A stretch of DNA of 48,518 nt from an uncultured Ruminococcus sp. (GCA_937872775.1 CALMUA010000124.1:1-48518), one strand, 5' to 3'. Shown: positions 1 through 6,774, counted from the first letter of the stretch. The notes: a model not told the origin generated them from the sequence alone. Made by a program: numbers and translations.

Positions 1-75
1 TAATATCACGGCACCAATCAACAATAAAATTTAATAATAGAATATTAAAAAAATTATTTTAAAGGAGTCTTGATT

Positions 76-255
76 ATGAAGGGCGAATTTACTCAAAAGG
101 GAAAAGATGCAATGGAACGTTTTAAGATGGAGTCAGCTAGTGAAGTAGGCGTAAACCTTAAGCAGGGATATAACGGCGATCTTACAGCAAGAGAAGCAGG
201 CTCTGTAGGCGGACAGATGGTAAAGAAAATGATTGACTCATATAAAATGCAGTAA
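76..255 (+). CDS. alpha/beta-type small acid-soluble spore protein (SASP)
   Basis: This is a 59-residue DNA-binding spore-core protein. The family coats spore DNA and protects it from UV and heat, and is degraded by the GPR protease at germination. The C-terminal half (GVNLKQGYNGDLTAREAG, then SVGGQMVKKMI) is the family signature. The usual N-terminal helix is shortened, as in the compact clostridial members. The ATG at 76 has AGGAG at 63-67, eight bases upstream; a TTG at 70 is in frame but too close to that site. It is monocistronic, with a strong terminator just downstream. I could not identify a forespore sigma-G promoter in the 75 bases available. Confidence 0.93.
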   Translation: MKGEFTQKGKDAMERFKMESASEVGVNLKQGYNGDLTAREAGSVGGQMVKKMIDSYKMQ

Positions 256-324
256 TTGATTCACCATAAACGCAAATCATAGATTAAATTAATTTTCTGG
301 TGAAGACCGAAAATATAATAAAAT

Positions 325-361
325 AAAACCGTCTCAGCTTTTACAGTTGAGACGGTTTTTG
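325..361 (+). terminator. intrinsic terminator of the SASP gene
   Basis: A perfect 12-bp inverted repeat (325-336 with 348-359, AAAACCGTCTCA arm) with an 11-nt loop runs into a T tract. It lies about 70 bases after the SASP stop. The rest of the 256-510 gap shows no gene. Confidence 0.85.
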
Positions 362-452
362 CATGAGCATAGAATGCATCTTATAACGCATCCTATGATT
401 TTCTATAATCTCACAATTTATATGCTATTTTCAGACAATTTAATAAAATAAA

Positions 453-495
453 AAAGGCAGTGACAAAGCACCGGAATATTTTTATCACTGCCTTT
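453..495 (-). terminator. intrinsic terminator of the alcohol dehydrogenase gene
   Basis: The arms AAAGGCAGTGA (453-463) and TCACTGCCTTT (485-495) form an 11-bp stem. Read on the minus strand it is followed by a T-rich tract. It sits 15 bases beyond the dehydrogenase stop codon. Confidence 0.8.
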
Positions 496-510
496 AAACT
501 ATTAATTAAA

Positions 511-1728
511 TCAGAAATCTACTTCAGTGTCATAGTAGCAGCACTTGAGCAGTTTTTCCATTTCTTCTACGCTTGGCTGGCGCGGGTTAGAGCCTGTACA
601 TGCATCAGCTATAGCATTTACTGCAATGTCATGAAGTCTTTCAAGAAATACATTTTCAGGTAAAAAACCGTTTTCAACAGGGAAGCTGTCTGCACCATAG
701 TTCTTTATGCAGTGAGGAATGTTCAGCTCATCGTTCATTTTGCGGAGAGCCTTTATAAGAAGGTCAATTTTTTCTGAAACAGTATTTCCACCGAGCTTCA
801 TATAGTCTGCAATAGCCGCATAACGCTTTGCAGCTGTTTCATCCTTGGCATTGAATGCAATTACCTTTGGAAGATACATGGCATTTGCTGCACCATGAAT
901 AATATGTGCACCAAAGTCTGCAAATGCAGCTCCGGTCTTATGAGCCATTGAATGAACGATGCCGAGCAATGCATTTGAAAATGCCATACCTGCGAGGCAC
1001 TGAGCATTATGCATGCTTTCACGTTTATTCATGTCTCCGTTATATGAATCAATAAGATCGTTCTGGATCATACAGATAGAATAAATTGCTACAGAGTCAC
1101 TGAAATCTGAATTAGCTGTTGAAACATAAGCTTCAATAGAATGTGCCATAGCATCCATACCTGTATGAGCAACAAGCTTCTCTGGCATTGTTTTAGCCAG
1201 ATCAGGATCAACGATTGCTACGTCAGGAGTAATTTCAAAGTCAGCAATAGGGTATTTAATTCCCTTTGAGTAATCGGTGATAATTGAGAAAGCTGTTACT
1301 TCTGTTGCTGTACCTGATGTAGATGGGATAGCACAGAAATGAGCTTTTTTACGAAGCTTAGGAAGTCCGAATACTTTGCACATGTCTTCAAATGTTGTCT
1401 CAGGATATTCGTATTTTATCCACATAGCCTTTGCTGCATCGATCGGTGAACCGCCGCCCATTGCAATAATCCAGTCAGGCTGGAATTTTAACATGACTTC
1501 TGCACCACGCATAACAGTTTCAACTGAAGGATCTGGTTCAATACCCTCAAATAATTCTACTTCCATGCCTGCTTCTTTAAGGTATGAAACAGCCTTGTCA
1601 AGGAAACCGAACTTCTTCATTGAGCTGCCGCCTAAACAGATTATAGCTCTTTTTCCCTCAAATGTTTTAAGTGCTTCGAGAGAACCTGTTCCGTGATAGA
1701 GATCTCTTGGTAATGTAAAACGTGCCAT
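511..1728 (-). CDS. iron-containing alcohol dehydrogenase (group III)
   Basis: A 405-residue cytoplasmic NAD(P)H-dependent alcohol/aldehyde oxidoreductase, probably reducing aldehydes as a fermentative electron sink. The dinucleotide-binding GGGSPIDAAKA lies at 91-101 and the PSTSGTATEVTAFS motif at 135-148. Candidate iron ligands are D192 and H196 (GMDAMAHS), H259 (VHSMAH) and H278 (HIIHG). The C-terminal CTGSNPRQPS resembles the ADH half of AdhE, but there is no aldehyde dehydrogenase domain. The ATG at 1728 has GGAGGA eight bases upstream; a TTG two codons earlier is in frame but less likely. It is monocistronic with its own terminator. A LysR gene stub lies directly upstream, so it may have lost its regulator. 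The physiological substrate cannot be told from sequence. Confidence 0.9.
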   Translation of the reverse strand: MARFTLPRDLYHGTGSLEALKTFEGKRAIICLGGSSMKKFGFLDKAVSYLKEAGMEVELFEGIEPDPSVETVMRGAEVMLKFQPDWIIAMGGGSPIDAAKAMWIKYEYPETTFEDMCKVFGLPKLRKKAHFCAIPSTSGTATEVTAFSIITDYSKGIKYPIADFEITPDVAIVDPDLAKTMPEKLVAHTGMDAMAHSIEAYVSTANSDFSDSVAIYSICMIQNDLIDSYNGDMNKRESMHNAQCLAGMAFSNALLGIVHSMAHKTGAAFADFGAHIIHGAANAMYLPKVIAFNAKDETAAKRYAAIADYMKLGGNTVSEKIDLLIKALRKMNDELNIPHCIKNYGADSFPVENGFLPENVFLERLHDIAVNAIADACTGSNPRQPSVEEMEKLLKCCYYDTEVDF

Positions 1729-1786
1729 ATACAAAATCCTCCAAAAAATAATTTTTAATAAATTGTGTTACTTATTAAGTGATATT

Positions 1787-1815
1787 ATTATAACAAATCA
1801 CATTGGTATTGGGAA
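1787..1815 (-). promoter_or_regulatory. probable promoter of the alcohol dehydrogenase gene
   Basis: Read on the minus strand there is a perfect TATAAT (-10, 1787-1792) and, 17 bases upstream, TTCCCA (a 4/6 -35, 1810-1815). The -35 falls inside the end of the LysR stub. The weak -35 could mean an activator is needed. Confidence 0.5.
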
Positions 1816-1923
1816 TTGCCTTTTTTCATATGGGTGCTGTCCCACATATAAAATTTGTGCTGCTTTATTCAACGAATTTGTTTTTGCAATTTCTATAACG
1901 TATTTCATGTGTAATATATTCAT
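1798..1923 (-). pseudogene. LysR-family regulator, 5' remnant
   Basis: A 41-codon frame starts at an ATG with GAGG six bases upstream. Its first 29 residues (MNILHMKYVIEIAKTNSL, then NKAAQILYVGQ) read as the N-terminal winged helix-turn-helix of clostridial LysR regulators, where the family would continue PNLSRAIKELE. Here the reading leaves the family after GQ and stops 12 codons later, so recognition helix and effector domain are gone. It lies on the same strand as, and directly upstream of, the alcohol dehydrogenase. A TGGTATAAT extended -10 box at about 1951-1959 still precedes it. I infer decay by deletion. The assignment rests on about 29 residues. Confidence 0.6.
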
Positions 1924-1950
1924 ATAATACCTCTGTCTAACGCTGTTAAT

Positions 1951-1959
1951 ATTATACCA
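1951..1959 (-). promoter_or_regulatory. extended -10 promoter in front of the LysR remnant
   Basis: On the minus strand TGGTATAAT gives a perfect -10 (1951-1956) with an upstream TG. No good -35 is present. It lies about 28 bases before the remnant's start codon. Confidence 0.4.
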
Positions 1960-1986
1960 TACAATTCCTACAAAAGCTACAAAATA

Positions 1987-2021
1987 TTAAGAGCAACTGA
2001 AAAAAATTAAACTGCTCTTAA
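1987..2021 (-). terminator. weak terminator-like hairpin
   Basis: A 9-bp inverted repeat (TTAAGAGCA at 1987-1995, TGCTCTTAA at 2013-2021) has a 17-nt T-rich loop (minus sense) and only a short T run after it. It would follow the putative gene end at 2031 on the minus strand. Confidence 0.35.
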
Positions 2022-2030
2022 AAAATAATA

Positions 2031-2126
2031 TTATTTATCGTCACCTGTTGTGAAAAGGTTCTCAAAGATATAGTTTCTGAGACTAAATGGTAACAATATA
2101 TGATTTTTTATAGATAAAATCAGCAT
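2031..2126 (-). pseudogene. possible 3' end of a lost gene, unidentified
   Basis: A minus-strand frame of 31 codons ends at 2031 with residues SLRNYIFENLFTTGDDK, which look more like a protein tail than random AT-rich translation. No start site with a ribosome-binding sequence precedes it, the frame runs back into the esterase promoter, and a terminator-like hairpin follows. I do not recognise the protein. It could be chance. Confidence 0.2.
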
Positions 2127-2135
2127 AAAAGTTAA

Positions 2136-2164
2136 TTGACAATACAATTACTGTATTGTATAAT
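2136..2164 (+). promoter_or_regulatory. consensus sigma-A promoter with an overlapping palindrome
   Basis: TTGACA (2136-2141) and TATAAT (2159-2164) are separated by exactly 17 bases, so both boxes are perfect. The spacer holds an inverted repeat, ATACAAT (2142-2148) and ATTGTAT (2155-2161), whose right arm enters the -10 box. A perfect promoter with such a palindrome suggests repression by a dimeric regulator. It drives the esterase gene. Confidence 0.8.
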
Positions 2165-2211
2165 AAAAATATCTAATTGTGTTTTATTTATGTTGGTAAA
2201 ATAGGAGGAAA

Positions 2212-3882
2212 ATGTGTGATATGAAGTTTAAAAAAATAATTGGATTTATTGCAGCTCTGACATTGTGTACAGAGTCTGCAACAGCAGGTATAATCAACAG
2301 ATCCGTTTCTGGTGTATCTGCAGCAGATGATGAGTATTATCATCATTTTACGTTTGAAAGCGGCGAGGACGGATGGGAAGGAAGAGGAGGTGCAGAAGCA
2401 GCACAGAGTGGAACATCTTCATTTGATGGAACAAAATCACTTTCAGTAAGTGGTCGTACTGACTCATGGAACGGATGTCAGATAACTCTTGATTCATCAG
2501 TTCTTAAGTCAGGTCAGCTGTTTGCGTTCAGTGCAGCGGTTTCACCAGCCGGAAGTTCATCAGCCGAGATAATGCTGTCACTTCAGTACAGTGTTGGTGA
2601 TGAAGCTGTATATGATCATATTGCTTCTGGTATTGTTGCCGGAGGAAAGTGGTCAGTAATCTCAAATCCTGGATATACAATTCCGGAAGATGCAGTTGAT
2701 CCGATACTGTATGTTGAAACTGAAAAGGGAACAGATGATTTTTATGTTGATGAAATAATAATAGGCAAGTCGGGTTCTGTTACGCCTTCACTTGGTTCCG
2801 GCAAAGAACAGGGAGACCTTAACGGAGACGGAAAGATAAATATTGCAGATTTTGTACTGATAAAATATTATCTTCTTGATACAAAACTCTCAGCACCTGA
2901 GGGAGCTGATGTTGATGGAAATCTGAAATTTAATATTGAAGATTGTATTCTTCTGAATAAATATATGTTTGGAACAGTAAATGAATTCCCTGAAAAACAG
3001 ACACCACCTAAACCTCAAGAACCGGAAAAACCTGCGTTTAACTATAATGCAAATCTTCAGTATAAGGCAATGCCGGGTTCATACAAATCAGATTGTTCGC
3101 AGGCAGGTAAGGTAGTAAAACTTGATTACAAAAACTATTCACAGGTAAGCAAATATGCAAACGTATATCTGCCATACGGATATGATGAAAACAAAAAATA
3201 TAATGTATTCTATCTTATGCACGGAGGCGGGGAGAACCAGGATACAATATTCAGTGATGATGTAAATTTCAAGAGGATTCTTGACAATATGATCATGAAT
3301 GGTGATATTGAGCCTATGATAGTTGTAACTCCTACATTCAATAACGGTGCCGGTTCTGATATGACACAGAATGCACAGACATTCTACAAGGAGCTTGTAA
3401 GTGATCTTATTCCGGCTGTAGAAGGTAAATACAGTACATATGCAGAGTCTACGTCAGCAGATGCAATAAAAGCTTCAAGAAAGCACAGGGCATTCGGCGG
3501 TTTCTCTATGGGTGGTCTTACAACATGGTACTGTTTCCTCAATACTCTTGATTATGTTGCATACTATATGCCTCTGAGCGGCGACTGCTGGGCAGGCAAT
3601 ACACCTGCTGATAAGGCAAAAGTTGTTGCTGATGTAGTTAAGAAATCGGGATATACTACAAGAGATTTCTTTGTTATGTGTGCAACAGGAACGAAGGATA
3701 TTGCATATGACGCACTTTCAGCTCAGGTAGATGAAATGAAAAAATTACCTGACCAGTTTGACTATACCTCAGATTTCTCAAAAGGGAATTTCTATTTCTT
3801 AACATGTCCTGATGCAACTCATTGGTGGGGAAATGTTGTTCATTATATTTATGATGCACTTCCATACTTCTTCCATGAATAA
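2212..3882 (+). CDS. secreted cellulosomal esterase: CBM22 - dockerin - CE1 (feruloyl esterase-like)
   Basis: A 556-residue exported enzyme predicted to cleave ferulate or acetyl esters from xylan while bound to a cellulosome. Order: signal peptide (about 1-37), CBM22-like domain (about 43-185), type I dockerin (about 200-255; calcium loops DLNGDGKINIAD and DVDGNLKFNIED), Pro/Glu linker (261-275), CE1 esterase (about 280-556). The nucleophile is Ser432 in GFSMG, the catalytic His is probably H537 (DATHWWG), and HGGG (337-340) may shape the oxyanion hole. The second dockerin loop lacks the usual Asp-Gly. Starts at 2212 and 2221 are both possible: AGGAGG (2203-2208) is 3 or 12 bases away, and the second gives the more typical MKFKKIIGF signal peptide. 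No neighbour is xylanolytic. Substrate specificity is inferred. Confidence 0.87.
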   Translation: MCDMKFKKIIGFIAALTLCTESATAGIINRSVSGVSAADDEYYHHFTFESGEDGWEGRGGAEAAQSGTSSFDGTKSLSVSGRTDSWNGCQITLDSSVLKSGQLFAFSAAVSPAGSSSAEIMLSLQYSVGDEAVYDHIASGIVAGGKWSVISNPGYTIPEDAVDPILYVETEKGTDDFYVDEIIIGKSGSVTPSLGSGKEQGDLNGDGKINIADFVLIKYYLLDTKLSAPEGADVDGNLKFNIEDCILLNKYMFGTVNEFPEKQTPPKPQEPEKPAFNYNANLQYKAMPGSYKSDCSQAGKVVKLDYKNYSQVSKYANVYLPYGYDENKKYNVFYLMHGGGENQDTIFSDDVNFKRILDNMIMNGDIEPMIVVTPTFNNGAGSDMTQNAQTFYKELVSDLIPAVEGKYSTYAESTSADAIKASRKHRAFGGFSMGGLTTWYCFLNTLDYVAYYMPLSGDCWAGNTPADKAKVVADVVKKSGYTTRDFFVMCATGTKDIAYDALSAQVDEMKKLPDQFDYTSDFSKGNFYFLTCPDATHWWGNVVHYIYDALPYFFHE

Positions 3883-4016
3883 TATAACTGAGAGAAAATC
3901 TTATCTGAATCAATAAATTTATAATGTGGATATGTACATTATTGACCGGATACAATATAAATACACATTTGCATTCATGCATGAGATTGTCTCTTACTAA
4001 ATGCTACAAAAATAAA

Positions 4017-4048
4017 AAACGCTGAATGTCTAAAAACATTCAGCGTTT
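4017..4048 (-). terminator. strong intrinsic terminator after rplA
   Basis: A perfect 13-bp inverted repeat (AAACGCTGAATGT at 4017-4029, ACATTCAGCGTTT at 4036-4048) with a 6-nt loop and a T-rich tract on the minus strand. It ends the rpmG-rplA operon and may also stop transcription from the esterase gene opposite. Confidence 0.88.
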
Positions 4049-4065
4049 GTATTTATCTATAAATA

Positions 4066-4761
4066 TTAAGCACCGTATTTAGCAGTTGAAACAGGGATAC
4101 CAATTCCCATTGTAGATGTTACTACACATGACTTAAGGAAAGTACCCTTAGCAGCTGCTGGCTTAGCCTTAACGATAGCTTCTATCAATGTTGAGAAGTT
4201 TTCATCAAGCTTCTGAGCACCGAATGATGCTTTTCCGATAGGGCAGTGAATAATATTTGTTTTATCAAGACGGTATTCAATTTTACCTGCTTTAGCTTCT
4301 GTGACAGCCTTAGCTACGTCAGGAGTAACTGTACCTGCCTTCGGGTTAGGCATAAGACCTCTAGGTCCGAGTACCTTGCCAAGACGTCCTACAAGACCCA
4401 TCATATCAGGTGAAGCAATTACAACATCAAAATCCATCCAGTTTTCTTTTACGATTTTGTCAACAAGATCCTGTCCGCCTACGAATTCAGCACCTACGGC
4501 TTTAGCAGCTTCATACTTGTCCTCTTTGCAGAAAACACATACACGAACCTTTTTACCTGTTCCATTAGGTAATACAACTGCGCCACGAACCTGTTGGTCA
4601 GCATGTCTTGAGTCAACACCAAGACGTACGTGAACCTCAATCGTTTCATCAAATTTAGCTTTTGCATTTTTGCAAACTAAATCAAGGGCTTCTACAGAAT
4701 CATAAAATTTATCAATTTCAACAGTTTTCTTACTGTCTACATATTTCTTGCCATGTTTCAT
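4066..4761 (-). CDS. rplA: 50S ribosomal protein L1
   Basis: 231 residues, the usual length. L1 binds the mobile L1 stalk of 23S rRNA and in bacteria also represses its own operon by binding mRNA. The N-terminal [12 protein letters not shown], the VLPNGTGK region and the [14 protein letters not shown] motif identify it. The ATG at 4761 has AGGAGGA at 4767-4773; the frame stays open upstream but has no better start. It is the last gene of the operon. The rplJ-rplL pair that usually follows is absent and a terminator comes instead. An L1-stalk-like RNA element lies just upstream. Confidence 0.97.
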   Translation of the reverse strand: MKHGKKYVDSKKTVEIDKFYDSVEALDLVCKNAKAKFDETIEVHVRLGVDSRHADQQVRGAVVLPNGTGKKVRVCVFCKEDKYEAAKAVGAEFVGGQDLVDKIVKENWMDFDVVIASPDMMGLVGRLGKVLGPRGLMPNPKAGTVTPDVAKAVTEAKAGKIEYRLDKTNIIHCPIGKASFGAQKLDENFSTLIEAIVKAKPAAAKGTFLKSCVVTSTMGIGIPVSTAKYGA

Positions 4762-4778
4762 ATTTATCCTCCTATAAA

Positions 4779-4834
4779 GTGGTAATACTGAAACGCTAAA
4801 CGCAACTTCAGTTAGCGGAAAGTTTCCTCCCACC
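4779..4834 (-). promoter_or_regulatory. L1-binding mRNA element copying the 23S L1 stalk, before rplA
   Basis: On the minus strand the rplK-rplA gap reads GGTGGGAGG at its 5' side and TATTACCAC at its 3' side, around an inner hairpin (CGCTAA 4794-4799 with TTAGCG 4812-4817). From memory, the E. coli 23S rRNA L1 stalk reads GGUGGGAGG on one side and AAAUACCACC on the other. Such mimicry is the known way L1 represses its own mRNA. The 3' arm ends five bases before the rplA Shine-Dalgarno, well placed to block initiation. Confidence 0.75.
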
Positions 4835-4844
4835 ATTAGATAAC

Positions 4845-4871
4845 ATACAGTCAATAAAATTTTGACTGTAT
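4845..4871 (-). promoter_or_regulatory. hairpin between rplK and rplA
   Basis: A 10-bp inverted repeat (ATACAGTCAA 4845-4854, TTGACTGTAT 4862-4871) with a 7-nt loop. The same TGACTGTAT string occurs on the minus strand just upstream of the L1 element in front of rplK (about 5384-5392), so it may belong to the regulatory element. It has no clear T tract. Confidence 0.5.
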
Positions 4872-4881
4872 AATAAATTTA

Positions 4882-5307
4882 TTAGTCAACTATTGTAACA
4901 CCCATTGAACGAGCTGTACCGGCAACCATGCTCATAGCTGCTTCGAGGCTTCCTGCATTGAGATCAGGCATTTTCTGTTCAGCAATCTTCTGGAGCTGTT
5001 CCTTTGTAAGGCTTGCTACTTTTGTCTTGTTAGGGACCTTTGAACCGCTTTCAATTCCGCATGCCTTTTTGATGAGAACTGCAGCCGGCGGAGTCTTTGT
5101 AATAAATGTAAATGTACGGTCAGCAAAAACTGTTATAACAACAGGGATAATAAGACCGATATCATTCTTTGTTCTTTCGTTAAATTCCTTAGTAAAGGAC
5201 ATTATGTTAACGCCATGCTGTCCTAAAGCAGGACCAACTGGTGGTGCAGGTGTTGCTTTACCTGCAGCGATCTGTAATTTTATATAGCCAACAACTTTCT
5301 GTGCCAT
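4882..5307 (-). CDS. rplK: 50S ribosomal protein L11
   Basis: 141 residues, the standard size. L11 forms the GTPase-associated centre with 23S rRNA and is needed for RelA-type stringent signalling. The N-terminal [13 protein letters not shown], the proline-rich [16 protein letters not shown] and the C-terminal [12 protein letters not shown] are diagnostic. The ATG at 5307 has GGAGGTG eight bases upstream. The gene lies between nusG and rplA in the conserved order, and an L1-stalk-like element precedes it. Confidence 0.97.
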   Translation of the reverse strand: MAQKVVGYIKLQIAAGKATPAPPVGPALGQHGVNIMSFTKEFNERTKNDIGLIIPVVITVFADRTFTFITKTPPAAVLIKKACGIESGSKVPNKTKVASLTKEQLQKIAEQKMPDLNAGSLEAAMSMVAGTARSMGVTIVD

Positions 5308-5327
5308 GCTTTTTGCACCTCCATAAT

Positions 5328-5371
5328 GTGGTAACGACGAGATAATAGATCAGAAATTTTATCTCTCCCAC
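5328..5371 (-). promoter_or_regulatory. L1-binding mRNA element copying the 23S L1 stalk, before rplK
   Basis: Minus-strand GTGGGAGAG and, 27 bases on, CGTTACCAC flank a 7-bp stem (GAGATAA 5339-5345, TTATCTC 5359-5365). The layout matches the element before rplA and, from memory, the L1 stalk of 23S rRNA. It ends a few bases before the rplK Shine-Dalgarno. Two copies in one operon suggest L1 represses both rplK and rplA. Confidence 0.72.
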
Positions 5372-5414
5372 TTTGACTGAGTATACAGTCATAAAAAAAT
5401 ACGTTTAATAATTT

Positions 5415-5948
5415 TTACATGCCGTCCAGCTTTATAACCTGAGTAAGACTCAGAGTAGCCGGAGTTTCACGGCCGAACATTGAAACGAGTAAATCAACAG
5501 TACTGTTTTCTACATCGACCTTTTGTACTACCCCGACAAAACCATCCATTGCAGTACCGGAAACACGAACACTGTCGCCCGCACTTATATTAACTTCAAC
5601 TGATTTTAAGTTAAGATTTACGCCAAGTGCTTCTACTTCCTCTTCCGATAACGGAGTAGGTTCTGAAGCAGGACCGACAAATCCTGTAACGCCTCTGGTG
5701 TTTTTAACTACATACCATGAATCGTCAGTATAAACCATTTTCAGCAGAACATAACCCGGAAATGTTTTTCTTTCCACTTCTTTTGTTTTGCCGTCAGTAA
5801 TTTCGGTTACCTTTTCAGTAGGTACCCTTACTTCAAGGATTAAGTCGTGAAGCTTTCTGTTTTCCACAACTTTTTCAATATTTTGTGCTACCTTATTCTC
5901 ATAGCCTGAATAAGTGTGAATTACATACCATTTTGCTGCTTCTGACAT
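5415..5948 (-). CDS. nusG: transcription termination/antitermination factor NusG
   Basis: 177 residues. NusG binds RNA polymerase and affects pausing, Rho-dependent termination and coupling to the ribosome. The N-terminal NGN domain begins AAKWYVIHTYSGYENKVA and includes ERKTFPGYVLL; the C-terminal KOW domain carries GDSVRVSGTAMDGFVGVV. The ATG at 5948 (MSEAAKW) is preceded by AGGGAGGAA. An upstream in-frame start would overlap the end of secE and lacks a ribosome-binding site. It is followed by the rplK leader. Confidence 0.96.
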   Translation of the reverse strand: MSEAAKWYVIHTYSGYENKVAQNIEKVVENRKLHDLILEVRVPTEKVTEITDGKTKEVERKTFPGYVLLKMVYTDDSWYVVKNTRGVTGFVGPASEPTPLSEEEVEALGVNLNLKSVEVNISAGDSVRVSGTAMDGFVGVVQKVDVENSTVDLLVSMFGRETPATLSLTQVIKLDGM

Positions 5949-5979
5949 TATGGTTCCTCCCTGTTCAAGTATGTTACTG

Positions 5980-6288
5980 CTATTTGTTAAGAACAAGCTT
6001 TAAGAGATAACCAAGAAGTGTATCAAATCCGCCTACAAAAACACCTATAATAAGAATAGTAACAAGTACTACAGATGTGTTGTTTATAACCTGCTGCTTA
6101 GTAGGCCATACGACTTTTTTGAATTCGCTTTTTAGATCCTTAAAGTATTTTACAACCTTGTTAGGCTGCTTTTTCTGGTCTTTGGACTTACCAGATGATT
6201 TCGCCGGGGTCTTTGCTTTTTTCTTATCAGACTTGTCAGAAGCTTCCTTCTTTGAAGCCTTCTCTGTTTTTAATTCGTCTTTTGGCAT
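5980..6288 (-). CDS. secE: preprotein translocase subunit SecE
   Basis: 102 residues. It is the essential single-span subunit of the SecYEG channel in the inner membrane. The first 45 residues are a long Lys/Ser/Glu-rich cytosolic extension (KKKAKTPAKSSGKSKDQKK). The conserved amphipathic helix (YFKDLKSEFKKVVWPTKQQV) and one transmembrane segment (about 72-95) follow. Family members with one span are usually 60-75 residues, so the extension is the odd part. The ATG at 6288 has GGAGGTC upstream. It sits between rpmG and nusG; no tRNA-Trp gene is present here. Confidence 0.93.
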   Translation of the reverse strand: MPKDELKTEKASKKEASDKSDKKKAKTPAKSSGKSKDQKKQPNKVVKYFKDLKSEFKKVVWPTKQQVINNTSVVLVTILIIGVFVGGFDTLLGYLLKLVLNK

Positions 6289-6304
6289 AAGATTGACCTC
6301 CGGT

Positions 6305-6454
6305 TTACTTTGTTTCCCTGTGCAGAGTATGTTTTCTGCAGAACTTACAATGTTTCATCATTTCAATTCTGTCAGGGTCGTTTTTCTTATTTTTCTTTGT
6401 GTTGTAATTACGCTGCTTGCATTCTGTACAAGCCAATGTTACCTTAACTCTCAC
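6305..6454 (-). CDS. rpmG: 50S ribosomal protein L33
   Basis: A 49-residue zinc-ribbon type L33, first gene of the secE-nusG-rplK-rplA operon. The translation [17 protein letters not shown], then [19 protein letters not shown], has two CxxC pairs (C9/C12 and C36/C39), so this is the zinc-binding C+ form. It starts at GTG (6454-6452) with a strong AGGAGGTG (6462-6469) seven bases upstream. secE begins 16 bases after its stop. Confidence 0.95.
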   Translation of the reverse strand: MRVKVTLACTECKQRNYNTKKNKKNDPDRIEMMKHCKFCRKHTLHRETK

Positions 6455-6495
6455 GTGTCGGCACCTCCTGAATGAATTTGTACTTCTTCTGATAC

Positions 6496-6517
6496 ACAGA
6501 CCGATAATACGGTCTGT
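6496..6517 (-). promoter_or_regulatory. leader hairpin upstream of rpmG
   Basis: A perfect 8-bp GC-rich inverted repeat (ACAGACCG 6496-6503, CGGTCTGT 6510-6517) with a 6-nt loop lies in the 5' leader between the promoter and rpmG. GGAGGGAGG (about 6521-6529) lies just 5' of it on the minus strand, but no start codon follows. No T tract makes it a terminator. Confidence 0.4.
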
Positions 6518-6598
6518 CGGCCTCCCTCCAAAGATGAGATGTATATTTTTTTATTTCAAAATCAGAACAAAAAATATACCTCACAAAGAGGTAATTTA

Positions 6599-6627
6599 AT
6601 TTTAACATGTATGATGGAGAATGTCAA
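6599..6627 (-). promoter_or_regulatory. promoter of the rpmG-secE-nusG-rplK-rplA operon
   Basis: On the minus strand TTGACA (6622-6627) and TAAAAT (6599-6604) are 17 bases apart, a near-consensus sigma-A promoter as expected for ribosomal protein genes. It leaves a leader of about 140 bases. Confidence 0.75.
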
Positions 6628-6655
6628 GATGTTTTGATAAAATAATAGAGGATTT

Positions 6656-6714
6656 CGACTCTGCGGAGTCGAGCAGGGCTTTGCGGTCGCCCTGCACCTT
6701 CGCATATGTATGCG
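6656..6714. repeat. cluster of three adjacent hairpins (REP-like element)
   Basis: Three inverted repeats stand head to tail: CGACTC/GAGTCG (6656-6671), GCAGGGC/GCCCTGC (6673-6695) and CGCAT/ATGCG (6701-6714). The block is much more GC-rich than its surroundings and has no T tract, so it is not a standard terminator. It lies between the end of the lipoprotein gene and the rpmG promoter. The middle hairpin's GCAGGGCTTT recurs at about 34520-34529, after mnmA. Confidence 0.5.
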
Positions 6715-6774
6715 TTATGTGTTTTGTTTTGATAAATTTATTAATAAATATAAAAATATTTATTTTACTTCACG

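Noticed and set aside
1735..1815. Rex-type redox operator (TTGTTAA-N4-TTAACAA) before the alcohol dehydrogenase
   Set aside because: Only a TTGTTA half-site overlapping the -10 is present; no properly spaced second half.
3674..3982. Minus-strand frame of 102 codons opposite the esterase end
   Set aside because: It is a shadow of the esterase coding frame with no start signals.
6289..6304. tRNA-Trp gene often found between rpmG and secE
   Set aside because: The two genes are only 16 bases apart, so no tRNA fits.
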